Of a stretch of DNA of 31,738 nucleotides, positions 8,420 through 17,695 are shown piece after piece. Origin of the DNA: Bacteroidota bacterium (lineage in GTDB: Bacteria > Bacteroidota > Bacteroidia > Flavobacteriales > Flavobacteriaceae); the NCBI GenBank assembly GCA_947483095.1, contig CANKLD010000007.1, positions 1 to 31,738 of the forward strand, given 5' to 3'. Below the pieces are notes generated by a model. That model searched no databases. It saw nothing but the letters and a program-made list of their open reading frames with translations, and was not told the DNA's origin. The position numbers and the translations under genes were made by a program. Position 1 is the first letter of the stretch, and each line of letters starts with the position of its first letter.

Positions 8420-8848
8420 AAAATAAATTAAACATCTTAAATGTTTATTTTTTTAAATTTACAATCTTATCAGTTATTGTAAAATAGGGAGTTTATAATT
8501 TTACAAAATGATAAAATATAAAATTTACAATTGTAATAAATAAATATATTTTTATTTAAAAAAATAATTAAATTTTATTTGTAATAATATAGTTAAATAC
8601 TTTAACTCAGAAAAAGCCACATTAGTAATAGCCTGATTTTTAAATGCAAATAATAAGATTTTAGAAATCTAAATTTATATTAGTTTAACTTTTTTATGAC
8701 AAAAATTCATTGTTAGAATGAATGAAACCTTTAAATCAAAAAATTAAATTACATTATTAAAACGTTAATAAATTATAATTCAGAAAATAATTTAAATTTA
8801 ATTTTACAATAAATTAATATTATAATAAGATTAAATTGGATTTATATT
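8420..8848. other. 429-bp AT-rich gap between the GT4 gene and the main cluster
   Basis: No open frame of note is present on either strand. It should contain the promoter of the GT4 gene at 8419, but I found no CAAAnnTA (the minus-strand view of TAnnTTTG). The only clear structure is a hairpin at 8705-8723, which may end the large operon. Confidence 0.5.
8705..8723 (-). terminator. Possible terminator of the polysaccharide operon
   Basis: ATTCATT (8705-8711) and AATGAAT (8717-8723) form a perfect 7-bp stem with a 5-nt loop. Read on the minus strand it is followed by four T. It lies about 125 bases after the stop of the last gene of the cluster. The stem is AT-rich and the T run short, so strength is doubtful. 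Confidence 0.3.
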
Positions 8849-10006
8849 TCATGGCTCGTTTTCTACTTTTAATTTTTCATTTTGTAAATAGGAAAAATGC
8901 CATAAAAAGAAAATTATTAATCCAGGCAAAAACATATTTCTCATCCGAATCATAACTCCTAAATTTCCTAAAGACTGCGAAAATGCAAAAGTGCCTAATA
9001 ATAAAAAATAAACCATTCCTTGCAAAAGAAAAGGGGAATTTCTAAAAGATTCAAAAGGTTTTTTTGAGAAATATTTTATTGTTAAAAATAATAAAATCGA
9101 ATTTTCTATAGCAGCAAGTAAAGAGGGAAAACTATTGATATCTAATAAAAAGGGTCTAAATAAGAAAGAGAAAATTTTGACAATAAATGGTGAATTGGAT
9201 ATATTTATGGATGATCCAGTATGTGAACGTGATAATAGTGATACTTTGTTTGTAGAAAATTCTTGAAAAGCATCTAAAGAAGCTTCCTCAATTTTTGAAA
9301 ATTTTAATACCAAAGGAAAAATTAGAAAAGCTATTCCAATGAAAGAAGAAATGAATATCACTCGTTGGAAAAGTGATAATCTTTTTCCTGAAAAGTTAGC
9401 AAATCCAAAGCCCAACAACATAAACAACGTGATGTGGGGTCGAATTAAATAGGATAATACTAAACCAATTATAATAAAATGAATTCGTTTTATTGGATTT
9501 AATAATCCGTAACAAAATAAGGCAATACAAAAAAATAAAATAACATCTTTACCTACAGCACAACTCCAAAAATGCAAATTAGGGAGAAAAAATAAAAACG
9601 GAAATAAGTAATAGCCATTAACTTTTGAGTTTTTTGGAATTAACGCAATTGCAATTAAATAAAAATAGGTTAATCCAATAAAACCAATCAGAGAATATAT
9701 AATGGTTCCTGCAAAATAAGAGAGATCAAGCACCTTAGCAGGGAAATAATTTAATGCCAAAACAAAATAAGTACCTTGGTCATTTTTAAAATAATGAACA
9801 AATTCTTCATAGGTTAGATTTTTAGAACCTCGCCAATATCCACTGGCATCTCCTTTAATAAAAAAATAAAAATACAAACCAAAAATTAAGTGGTAAACAA
9901 ATAAATAACCGAGATTGGTAAAATTATTTTCGGATATTTTATTTTTGAATTGGTTTAAAAACAGATAGCCAAAGAGTAGCAGTAATAATATTACAATGAC
10001 TTCCAT
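8849..10006 (-). CDS. Polytopic membrane protein, probable Wzy-like polysaccharide polymerase
   Basis: The 385-residue protein is hydrophobic throughout, with about ten membrane segments and a longer polar stretch in the middle (around EEASLDAFQEFSTNK and SRSHTGSS). It carries FWSCAVGKD and SYLIRPH, short polar motifs with Arg and His at membrane edges that recur in O-antigen-polymerase-like proteins. Wzy proteins share little sequence, so the call rests on topology and on context: the locus has a Wzx flippase and Wzc but no other polymerase candidate. It is the last gene of the cluster, 1 base after the upstream acyltransferase gene. Confidence 0.6.
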   Translation of the reverse strand: MEVIVILLLLLFGYLFLNQFKNKISENNFTNLGYLFVYHLIFGLYFYFFIKGDASGYWRGSKNLTYEEFVHYFKNDQGTYFVLALNYFPAKVLDLSYFAGTIIYSLIGFIGLTYFYLIAIALIPKNSKVNGYYLFPFLFFLPNLHFWSCAVGKDVILFFCIALFCYGLLNPIKRIHFIIIGLVLSYLIRPHITLFMLLGFGFANFSGKRLSLFQRVIFISSFIGIAFLIFPLVLKFSKIEEASLDAFQEFSTNKVSLLSRSHTGSSINISNSPFIVKIFSFLFRPFLLDINSFPSLLAAIENSILLFLTIKYFSKKPFESFRNSPFLLQGMVYFLLLGTFAFSQSLGNLGVMIRMRNMFLPGLIIFFLWHFSYLQNEKLKVENEP

Positions 10007-10007
10007 A

Positions 10008-11048
10008 TTAGAGTGATAATTTTGCTTTAATAATTGAAATTAGTTTTTTTTCAAATAGGATTGAATAAAAATATCCTACTCCCAGTGAAACTAATACAAC
10101 TAATAATAATGTTAAAAGACTACTTATTAGTGTATCTATTTTAGGTAAGAATCGAATAAGAATCATTTGTAAAGGATTGTGAACAAGATAAATAGAATAG
10201 GTAGCATTTCCAATTAACATCATGATTGCTTTTTTGTTTAACTTATTGTCGTATATAATGGAAATATAAATAATAATAAATGAAACACAAACAAAAATTA
10301 AATTTAAATCAAAATAAAAATAACCTGTTTTTTTTAATTTTAAAAAAATGAAAATTGAAAGAAACAACAACAAGCTAAACCACAGAAAAATAGGTTTGAT
10401 TTTCACTTTTGTAATAATAAAACAGGCCAAAATATATCCTAAAATAAATTCGAAATTATAGGTTGATAATAGAATTTTCATAAATGAATTTTGTTCATTA
10501 AATAAATTAGTTTCAATATAATTGAAATAAATAATTATAACACACCAAAAAACAATAAAATAATTCCAAGCTTTTTTTGAAATAAATGAAATACAAAAAA
10601 TAGCATAAAAAAACATTTCAAAAGTAAGTGTCCAGGCTACTGACAATGCAGGTGTTCCATCCGGAAACAACGTTAATGATGTCAACGTACTTATTAATCG
10701 ATTTCCGTTTGAATATTGAGGAAAAAAATGGCACAGGAGAAACATCACTATTCCAATGGGAAGATAGGGAACATAAATTCTAATTACACGATTTATTATA
10801 TAGTTTTTAAGCGAGTTGGAAGTACCATATTTTTCATTTGCAGAAATAGTGATGATGAAGCCGGAGAGTACAAAGAAAAAATCGACTCCAAACCTTCCGA
10901 CAAATCCAATTAAATCTAAAAAAGAGTTACTTATTTGGTGGTAATATTTTAAGGATCCAATACTATGATGAAAAACAACCATTATTGCTGCTACCCCTCT
11001 TAATACTTGTATTTGATCAAAATAATGTGCTTTTGATTTAGTTTCCAT
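10008..11048 (-). CDS. Acyltransferase 3 family membrane protein (OafA-like)
   Basis: The 346-residue protein has about ten membrane helices and the family marks near the N-terminus: QVLRGVAAIMVVFHHS with the conserved His, FFVLSGFII, and the R-x-x-R type NRVIRIYVPY. Acyltransferase-3 proteins move acyl groups, usually acetyl from acetyl-CoA, across the inner membrane onto polysaccharides. It lacks a C-terminal SGNH domain. Its start overlaps the end of the preceding glycosyltransferase gene by 11 bases, which points to translational coupling. It is clearly more distant from the two tandem acyltransferases at 13280-15481 than they are from each other. The target hydroxyl is unknown. Confidence 0.9.
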   Translation of the reverse strand: METKSKAHYFDQIQVLRGVAAIMVVFHHSIGSLKYYHQISNSFLDLIGFVGRFGVDFFFVLSGFIITISANEKYGTSNSLKNYIINRVIRIYVPYLPIGIVMFLLCHFFPQYSNGNRLISTLTSLTLFPDGTPALSVAWTLTFEMFFYAIFCISFISKKAWNYFIVFWCVIIIYFNYIETNLFNEQNSFMKILLSTYNFEFILGYILACFIITKVKIKPIFLWFSLLLFLSIFIFLKLKKTGYFYFDLNLIFVCVSFIIIYISIIYDNKLNKKAIMMLIGNATYSIYLVHNPLQMILIRFLPKIDTLISSLLTLLLVVLVSLGVGYFYSILFEKKLISIIKAKLSL

Positions 11049-12096
11049 CTGAAAGGATTGCGTACAATTTTTTATAATTGACTTGTGTGGAATAATTATT
11101 CGTAGCTATTTTTTTACCGTTTTGTCCCAAAAATATTCGTAAATTTTCATCTTCAATCAATTTACCCAAGGCATCCATCCATTCTTTTTCAGTGGTAACT
11201 AAAAAACCATTTTCACCATTTACAATTACTTCCTTATTCATTCCTACATCAGAAGCAACTACCGGAATCCCACAACCCATATATTGAATTATTTTATAAG
11301 CACATTTTCCCAATTCCCATAGATTATTTTCTAATGGCATAATTCCAATATCAAATCTAGAAATTAGTTCAACTTCTGTTTCCTCTTTCCAAGGGATATA
11401 TTTTATAAATCCGTTTGTAAGAGGTTCTTTTTTGGCGCCAACAATTTGCAATTCGAAATCATACTTTAGAGCCAGTACATTCAAAATCGGGATACTATTT
11501 TCTACATATTTGTATGTGGTTGGCGATCCAATCCAACCTATAATTATTTTATTGCTTTTGTTTTGAGATTTAGTATCATATAATTCCATATCAATTGCAG
11601 TGGGTAGAATTGTTATTCTTTTAGCTCTTGAAATTTTTGCTTTGGTTGCCAAATAATCGTTTCCAGCCAGCACCTTATTGCTGTACTTCATTACATTTCC
11701 TATCTTATTTTTTAATAAAAATCGAACGATTTTATTTGGATGCAAATCATAATTATGAAAAATAGCATCATCATAATCAACTATGTATTTTACATTAAAA
11801 ACAAAAAGTAATTTCTCAAACCAACTAAAAAAATAGGGAAACAATTCTTTTTCGATGATTACTTTATCATAACTATAAATTGTGAATAATTTTTTTAATC
11901 GATTCAAATAAAAGGAAGCAATTTTTATTTTTGAAATGGGTTTTTTAGCATATAAAAGTTCTAAATATTCTTCATCAAAAAAGGGCGAAACACTGACTTC
12001 AATTCCATCATTTTCCAATAGAGGAAAATACTGGTAACTTCGCAACCGGCTACTGGCACCGTTTCGACTATATTTGGTTAAATAGAGTACTTTCAT
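11038..12096 (-). CDS. GT4-like glycosyltransferase
   Basis: The 352-residue protein has a GT-B layout: an N-terminal half starting MKVLYLTKYSRNGASSRLRS and a C-terminal donor-binding half with IIIGWIGSPTTYKYVE and MPLENNLWELGKCAYKIIQY followed by MGCGIPVVASDVG. The usual E-x7-E motif is replaced by the WxxGKxxxKxxQYM variant found in a GT4 subgroup. It overlaps the upstream glycosyltransferase gene by 4 bases and the downstream acyltransferase gene by 11. It should add one sugar to the lipid-linked repeat unit; donor and linkage cannot be inferred. Confidence 0.85.
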   Translation of the reverse strand: MKVLYLTKYSRNGASSRLRSYQYFPLLENDGIEVSVSPFFDEEYLELLYAKKPISKIKIASFYLNRLKKLFTIYSYDKVIIEKELFPYFFSWFEKLLFVFNVKYIVDYDDAIFHNYDLHPNKIVRFLLKNKIGNVMKYSNKVLAGNDYLATKAKISRAKRITILPTAIDMELYDTKSQNKSNKIIIGWIGSPTTYKYVENSIPILNVLALKYDFELQIVGAKKEPLTNGFIKYIPWKEETEVELISRFDIGIMPLENNLWELGKCAYKIIQYMGCGIPVVASDVGMNKEVIVNGENGFLVTTEKEWMDALGKLIEDENLRIFLGQNGKKIATNNYSTQVNYKKLYAILSDGN

Positions 12097-13283
12097 TGTA
12101 GTTTTTCAAATGCGTTTAAATAACTTTCAACACTTTTTTCAATCGTAAAATAGTTCATTGCTGCATTTCGAATTTCATTTTTGTCAGATATTAATAAACC
12201 TTCTACAGCTGCAACAGCATCCAAAATTCTGTTTTCATTTTCATGATCAAATAAATAGCAATTGGGTATGTTTTTCAAAATTTGCTCAGTATCTCCAATT
12301 CCGGCGGATGCAATAGTTGGAATTCCCATTAGTAAATACTCTCCCAGTTTTATTGGAGCCACCCCTTGCATACTAAATTTAGGTTCACGAATGGCAAAAG
12401 CAATATCAGCAACTGAAAGATAGGAGGGAATTTCTTCAAAAGTCACTGACTTAACGATACATTTTTCAAATAGCTCCATCGGGATTCTATCATTTGCAAA
12501 TGGAATACTAGTAGTTAGAATTATAAAAATAGCATTGGAATTTATTTTATTATATTCAGAAAAAATAGATATCATTTCATCAAAACCATATTGCATTCCA
12601 AGTGAGCCACAATAAACAAACACAATGGTCTCTTTTGAAATGGTCAATTTAGCCCTTATATTTTCTCTAAAAGATGGATTTGGCATAAATACTTTAGAAT
12701 CTCTGCCATTGTGTACCACTGAAAATTTATTTCTTTCTAATTTTGAATTGGATGCAATATGAATAGCTATTGATTTGTTGGAACGGGTAATAACTCCATG
12801 GGCATTAATTAGCATTTTATTTTCCTGGTTTTTAAAAAATTGGTAAGTCCAACTTTTTTTTGACAATCTCGAAAAATCTACGCGTTCTTCTAATGGCAAA
12901 CCATCGGCATCAAATAGTATTTTTATATTCATTTTTTCTATTTGATTTACCATAATAGCTGGCATAGTGCTTCTGGGCATGACAATATCGATATTGTTGT
13001 TTTTGATGTATTTTTTTAAAAACCAAATGCCCTTATAAAGTGTAAATAAATTGCCTAAAATAGCAATTGGTTTTCTAATAATTGTTCTAGAGTTGTAAAT
13101 GATATTTAATTCTTGTGCTGCATTTTTTGTTAATTCAATTTTTTCTGGTGTTGCCCATGTAAATTGTATTACATGAAAAACATAATTAGAATTTTGCTGA
13201 ATTTGATTAAATATTGGCATAAATAATCCTTCCATATAATTGGTTTGTGTACCGTCCCAAGTTATGAAGAGTACTTTTTTCAT
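12093..13283 (-). CDS. Glycosyltransferase, GT4-like
   Basis: The 396-residue protein starts MKKVLFITWDGTQTNYMEGL and shows a GT-B arrangement: VVHNGRDSKVF at the domain junction, VFVYCGSLGMQYGFDE at the start of the donor domain, and the donor-site stretch QGVAPIKLGEYLLMGIPTIA. The loop IREPKFSMQGVAPIKL replaces a standard E-x7-E motif. It overlaps both neighbours by 4 bases. Membership of GT4 is likely, function within the repeat-unit pathway is inferred from context. Confidence 0.82.
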   Translation of the reverse strand: MKKVLFITWDGTQTNYMEGLFMPIFNQIQQNSNYVFHVIQFTWATPEKIELTKNAAQELNIIYNSRTIIRKPIAILGNLFTLYKGIWFLKKYIKNNNIDIVMPRSTMPAIMVNQIEKMNIKILFDADGLPLEERVDFSRLSKKSWTYQFFKNQENKMLINAHGVITRSNKSIAIHIASNSKLERNKFSVVHNGRDSKVFMPNPSFRENIRAKLTISKETIVFVYCGSLGMQYGFDEMISIFSEYNKINSNAIFIILTTSIPFANDRIPMELFEKCIVKSVTFEEIPSYLSVADIAFAIREPKFSMQGVAPIKLGEYLLMGIPTIASAGIGDTEQILKNIPNCYLFDHENENRILDAVAAVEGLLISDKNEIRNAAMNYFTIEKSVESYLNAFEKLQ

Positions 13284-14389
13284 AAGTTTTCTGATTCAGA
13301 TTTACTGGCTGCACTTTCTACCGTTATGTACTTAATTTTCAGTTTTAAAAATCTTTTTTCGAAATAATTGTAAGATAGATGTGCCACTAAAACAATCGCT
13401 GGAATAACCAAAAGATAAATTAAAACCAACTTTAAATTCTTGTTTTCAATGGTAAAATAATTAAACAATATTGCCATTAAGTAAATCACTAAAGGGTTAT
13501 AAACATACAATCCGAAAGAAATTTTTCCTAAATAGTCAAATAATTTATTTTCTAAGGAAATCAATTTATTAGGATTATTGATTTGATTAAAAATAATAAT
13601 TAGCGTAAAAACAGCAATTATTTCGTGGTCAATTATGGAAGTTATATGAAATTTATTGAAGGCTACTATAACAAAAAATACCCAAGCTGCCAATTCAATT
13701 CCTTTTTTGTTCAAAATTAACAGTTTGTCACTATTTTTAAAATACAAATAGGCTCCTAATGCTCCTATTGCAAGACAACCAAATCGGGTGTAATTTACAA
13801 AAACTAAAATATTGTAAGGGGCATGAAAAATCCTTAGAACTAATTTCATTAAAATAAATACTATTGGAAATAAAATTAAAAAACGGACTAACTTTTTACT
13901 CTTTCTAACAATCCAAGGCCAAAAAGCATAAAACTGTTCTTCTACTCCCAATGACCAATAATGCCCTACCATAAAAGTCATAATTTTAGTACCAACACTT
14001 GTGTTTATGATTCCTACAAATGAGTTTTTTAAATTTGGAATGATTAAAAGATAAAACAAAATGGGCCATTGCACATTTGAAATTCCATTCAATACAATTA
14101 CAATAAGCAAATAAAAATAATACAAAGGCCAAATACGCAAAACCCTTCGCATATAGAATTTTTTCACATCTATAGCGCCTGTTTTCTCGAGTTCTTTGAG
14201 TAATAAATAGTTAATCAAAAAGCCACTGAGCGTAAAAAAAATAGTTACACCATAGCTTGCTAGATCTAACAATGGTGCTTTAGGCAAACCAAAATAATCC
14301 AATCTATTGTTCATATGGGTAAATACAACCGCCATAGCAGCAATAGCTCTCAACCCATTTAATCCCGGTAGATAAATTCTATCTTTCAT
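13280..14389 (-). CDS. Acyltransferase 3 family membrane protein, tandem copy B
   Basis: The 369-residue protein starts MKDRIYLPGLNGLRAIAAMA, then has the conserved His (FTHMNN), VTIFFTLSGFLINYLLLKE and the RRVLRIWPLYY motif, with about ten membrane helices. It is a close paralogue of the next gene upstream (14399-15481): the start, the RR-x-LRIWPLY motif, GHYWSLGVEEQFYAFWPW and the GLYVYN region all align. It overlaps the downstream glycosyltransferase gene by 4 bases. Probable role: O-acylation of a sugar at the inner membrane. Confidence 0.92.
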   Translation of the reverse strand: MKDRIYLPGLNGLRAIAAMAVVFTHMNNRLDYFGLPKAPLLDLASYGVTIFFTLSGFLINYLLLKELEKTGAIDVKKFYMRRVLRIWPLYYFYLLIVIVLNGISNVQWPILFYLLIIPNLKNSFVGIINTSVGTKIMTFMVGHYWSLGVEEQFYAFWPWIVRKSKKLVRFLILFPIVFILMKLVLRIFHAPYNILVFVNYTRFGCLAIGALGAYLYFKNSDKLLILNKKGIELAAWVFFVIVAFNKFHITSIIDHEIIAVFTLIIIFNQINNPNKLISLENKLFDYLGKISFGLYVYNPLVIYLMAILFNYFTIENKNLKLVLIYLLVIPAIVLVAHLSYNYFEKRFLKLKIKYITVESAASKSESENL

Positions 14390-14398
14390 TTAATATTT

Positions 14399-15481
14399 CT
14401 AGTTATTTGGATTACTAGAGAAACTTTCTACTTTTGTAAATCGGTGTTTTAATTTCAAAAATCCTTTTTCTAAATAATTGTAAGATAGATGAGAGACTAC
14501 TATAGTAATAAAAGCGCTTGACAAAATAAATATAAATACAAACCAATAATTTTTCTCAAGATGAGCAAAAAGCATCAGTTTATTTAGATATTCAATAACA
14601 ATTAAATTATAAACATAAAGACCAAATGATATTTTACCTAAATAATCAAACCACTTGTTTTCTAAATAAATTAATGGTTTGGTATTATTAATTTGATTGA
14701 ATATTATTATTAAACTTAAAACAGAAATAATTTCATGATTAATAATAGAAAAAATCCTTATATAATTTGTAAAAAATAAAGCTAAAATTGCCCAAGAAGA
14801 AAGTTCTATCCATTTTTTGTTTAAGATTAAGATATAGTTGTTTTTTTCATAAAACAGATAAGCTCCAATCGCGCCGATACTTAAACAAGAAAATCTAGTG
14901 TTATACAATATCGCCTGAATTAAAGGTGGAGCATGAACAAGCGTTAATACTACTTTTAATAGAAAATATCCAGCACAGAAAAGAATTAATGTTCTTTTAA
15001 TATTTTTTGAAAACTTGATTATCCATGGCCAAATTAAATAAAATTGTTCCTCAACTCCCAGAGACCAGTAGGGCAAAAGAAGTGGAATTGTAGCTATTGA
15101 ACCCGTAGCTAATTGAATGGCAAAAGGAACATTAGGAATAAAAAAAACATAATAAAGTACATTAAAAGAAACTTGAAACTTCATTATTATCAAAACTATA
15201 AAAAAGTAGAAAAAATACAAAGGCCAAATTCTCAATATTCTTCTAATGTAAAATTTCTTTATATCGATAAATGTTTCTTTTTCTATTTCTTTCAGCATCA
15301 AATAAGTTATTAAGAAACCACTTAATGTAAAAAATATAGTGACTCCATAGCCTCCAAAATTCCCAAAATAGTTTTTAGTACTCACACTAGCCAAAAATTT
15401 CTCTGAATGTGCTAATATTACTGATAATGCCGCTATAGCTCTAATCCCATTTAATCCAGGTAAATAAATTTTATTTTTCAT
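14399..15481 (-). CDS. Acyltransferase 3 family membrane protein, tandem copy A
   Basis: The 360-residue protein starts MKNKIYLPGLNGIRAIAALS, with the conserved His in LAHSEK, VTIFFTLSGFLITYLMLKE, RRILRIWPLYF and LPYWSLGVEEQFYLIWPW. About ten membrane helices are predicted. It shares its architecture and many identical blocks with copy B, 9 bases downstream, so the pair arose by tandem duplication. The segment after the first His differs most (LASVSTKNYFGNFGG against DYFGLPKAPLLDLAS), hinting at different acceptors. It starts 1 base after the upstream GT4 gene ends. Confidence 0.92.
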   Translation of the reverse strand: MKNKIYLPGLNGIRAIAALSVILAHSEKFLASVSTKNYFGNFGGYGVTIFFTLSGFLITYLMLKEIEKETFIDIKKFYIRRILRIWPLYFFYFFIVLIIMKFQVSFNVLYYVFFIPNVPFAIQLATGSIATIPLLLPYWSLGVEEQFYLIWPWIIKFSKNIKRTLILFCAGYFLLKVVLTLVHAPPLIQAILYNTRFSCLSIGAIGAYLFYEKNNYILILNKKWIELSSWAILALFFTNYIRIFSIINHEIISVLSLIIIFNQINNTKPLIYLENKWFDYLGKISFGLYVYNLIVIEYLNKLMLFAHLEKNYWFVFIFILSSAFITIVVSHLSYNYLEKGFLKLKHRFTKVESFSSNPNN

Positions 15482-15482
15482 A

Positions 15483-16616
15483 TTAGTATAGAATAACTTT
15501 TTTCTTTTGTATTAATTCAAAATAAAGCTTTTCAATATCTTTAACATAGCGTTCTTCAGTATAGTGAACTATAGCTTTATTATAGCCATTATCGCCCATT
15601 TCTTTTCTCAAATTGGTATCGAGACAAAGTATTTCTAATTTTTGTGCAATGGCATCAATATCATATTTCTCGACTAAAAAACCAGTTTCACCGTCATCGA
15701 CAATGTACTGCATTCCGCCAACTTTTGTTGCCACAACAGGTAATTTATGAAGCATAGCTTCGGCAAGGACTAATCCAAAAGCTTCGTGAGCAGAAACTAA
15801 ACAAAAAATATCAAAAAGAGCATAGAAATTTCCTATTTCATTTTGATATCCAGTGAATATTACATTATCATTAATTTTAAGATCGATTACTAATTGTTTG
15901 TAGTTTTCTATTTCTCGACCGTCACCTACAATAATTAATTTTACTTTTGGTTGTTTTTTTAATAGAATAGAAAAACCTTTTATTAAATCTGAAAATCTTT
16001 TGTGTGCATCTGATGCCATTCTTCCAATTGAACCAATTACTATTTCATCAAAACTTATATGATATTTTTCCTTTAATTTAGTAACTAAATTTTGGGATAT
16101 TTCATTAGGTAAAGCAACACCATTAGTAATCAACTTTACTTTATTTTCTGCAAGATGTAATTTGTTTCTAAGATAATCGATGGCTGCTGGAGACACTCCA
16201 ATGAATTTATCAGCAGAATAACTTAATATTTTCATTAGTAAATTTCCTTTCCATCTTCGATTTTGTGGATCCGAAGTTTCTTCGAGAATGATGATGGGAA
16301 CACGCTTTATATAACCATTTATTGCTGCCATAGTCACGCCCTCAAAAACAGCACCGTGGATAATATGCGGTTTAAAATCATCAATGATTTTCATTACTTT
16401 TTTATGTTGTTTATAATCATAAAAAGATTTTAAATCACCTATTGCGATAACTTCAACTCCTTGTTGTCGTATTTCATTAGGAAAAGGTCCAAGTGCATTT
16501 GTACAAATAATTTTGAGTTCAAAATTTGATTTGTCAAGAAGTTTAGCAATAGACAACCGTCTTCGTTCAACACCACCGGAAGCCATAGTATCTATAATAT
16601 TTAATACTCTAATCAT
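15483..16616 (-). CDS. GT4 family glycosyltransferase
   Basis: The 377-residue enzyme has GGVERRR near the N-terminus, a Rossmann half ending in VKLITNGV, then VIGSIGRM and the intact E-x7-E motif HEAFGLVLAEAM (E278, E286) of retaining GT4 enzymes. No membrane segment is seen. It overlaps the preceding GT4 gene by 4 bases. Length is normal for the family. The sugar it transfers cannot be told from sequence. Confidence 0.92.
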   Translation of the reverse strand: MIRVLNIIDTMASGGVERRRLSIAKLLDKSNFELKIICTNALGPFPNEIRQQGVEVIAIGDLKSFYDYKQHKKVMKIIDDFKPHIIHGAVFEGVTMAAINGYIKRVPIIILEETSDPQNRRWKGNLLMKILSYSADKFIGVSPAAIDYLRNKLHLAENKVKLITNGVALPNEISQNLVTKLKEKYHISFDEIVIGSIGRMASDAHKRFSDLIKGFSILLKKQPKVKLIIVGDGREIENYKQLVIDLKINDNVIFTGYQNEIGNFYALFDIFCLVSAHEAFGLVLAEAMLHKLPVVATKVGGMQYIVDDGETGFLVEKYDIDAIAQKLEILCLDTNLRKEMGDNGYNKAIVHYTEERYVKDIEKLYFELIQKKKVILY

Positions 16617-17686
16617 AATTTAGATTTGTAAAGTGCTAACAACGAATCTACGTGTGATTGTAAAGAATAGTTGGAAACAACCGTTTCGTTTGCTTTTACT
16701 CCAATTTCATTTCTCCTTTCAGTTTCCATTCCTATAACATATTTAATTTTATGGTATAATTCATTTTCATCATCGACATTAATTATCCAGCCATTACTTC
16801 CATTTTCAATTATTTCGTTTGCAGCACCTACGGCTGTTGTTATTGAGGGTTTCTTATAGTACATTGCTTCTAAAAGCGAGTTAGAAAATCCCTCTGAAAA
16901 TGAATTTAAAATATACAAATCAGTTTCCATGAAATAATGTGATGTATTATTTTTAAAACCTTCAAGCGTTATTTCTCTCTCAAGTTGTAATTCAGCTATT
17001 TGTTTTTGAATGGTTTCTTTTAAGCTTCCATCGCCCACAATCGTATATTTTATTTTAATATTTTCTTTTTTTAAACGATGTACCGCATTGATAATTCCCT
17101 CTATGTTTTTTACTGGTTCTAATCTAGAGACTGATAGTATTTTAAACCCCTCATTTTCGACAGCTAAACTTACTTTTTTGTCACCCGAAAAAAGAGTGAA
17201 ATTTGATATAACTTTTAGTTTTATAGCATCAATTTTATACTTGTTTTTTAAGTTCTCAACAACACTATCTGACTCTCCTATAACATAATCAGATAGTTTA
17301 TAAATCCAATTAAAAATAAAACGAGCCTTTTTACTATGATTTGGAATTCCTATTTCTTCTGCAATAATGACGGGAACATTTGCGAGCTTGGCGGCTAAAA
17401 CGCCATGAAAATTAGCTTCTGCTCCTGAAGTATGAACTACATGTGGTTTTAGCTTTTTGAAATAAAAGAAAAGCTTACTAACTGTTAGTATTGAAGGAAT
17501 TTTATAAGGTAAATAAAAACAAATTACACTCTTCTTATTATTGATAATTTTTTGTTCTGCGACACCTCCTTTTCCTATTGCACAAAAGATCCAGTCGTTA
17601 GCATCATCTGTAAAAGAAGATAAATTAGCCATTTTAGATTCTATTCCTCCGAAATCCAGTAAAGTCGTTAATCGAACTATTTTCAT
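16613..17686 (-). CDS. GT4 family glycosyltransferase
   Basis: The 357-residue enzyme has DFGGIESKM near the start, VVHTSGAEANFHG, ILSVSRLEPVKNIEG at the donor domain and SEGFSNSLLEAM as the E-x7-E motif (E265, E273). Structure and length fit GT4. It lies 9 bases after the GT2 gene and overlaps the next GT4 gene by 4 bases, so the three are read together. It resembles its downstream neighbour in layout but not closely enough to be a recent duplicate. Confidence 0.92.
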   Translation of the reverse strand: MKIVRLTTLLDFGGIESKMANLSSFTDDANDWIFCAIGKGGVAEQKIINNKKSVICFYLPYKIPSILTVSKLFFYFKKLKPHVVHTSGAEANFHGVLAAKLANVPVIIAEEIGIPNHSKKARFIFNWIYKLSDYVIGESDSVVENLKNKYKIDAIKLKVISNFTLFSGDKKVSLAVENEGFKILSVSRLEPVKNIEGIINAVHRLKKENIKIKYTIVGDGSLKETIQKQIAELQLEREITLEGFKNNTSHYFMETDLYILNSFSEGFSNSLLEAMYYKKPSITTAVGAANEIIENGSNGWIINVDDENELYHKIKYVIGMETERRNEIGVKANETVVSNYSLQSHVDSLLALYKSKL

Positions 17687-17695
17687 ATTTGTAAA

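Noticed and set aside
8640..8700. TTTAGA-AA-TCTAAA inverted repeat near 8660-8675
   Set aside because: The 2-nt spacer and AT-only arms make it a likely chance palindrome.
10716..10913. Plus-strand open frame opposite an acyltransferase gene
   Set aside because: Antisense to a well-supported membrane protein, composition typical of a shadow frame.
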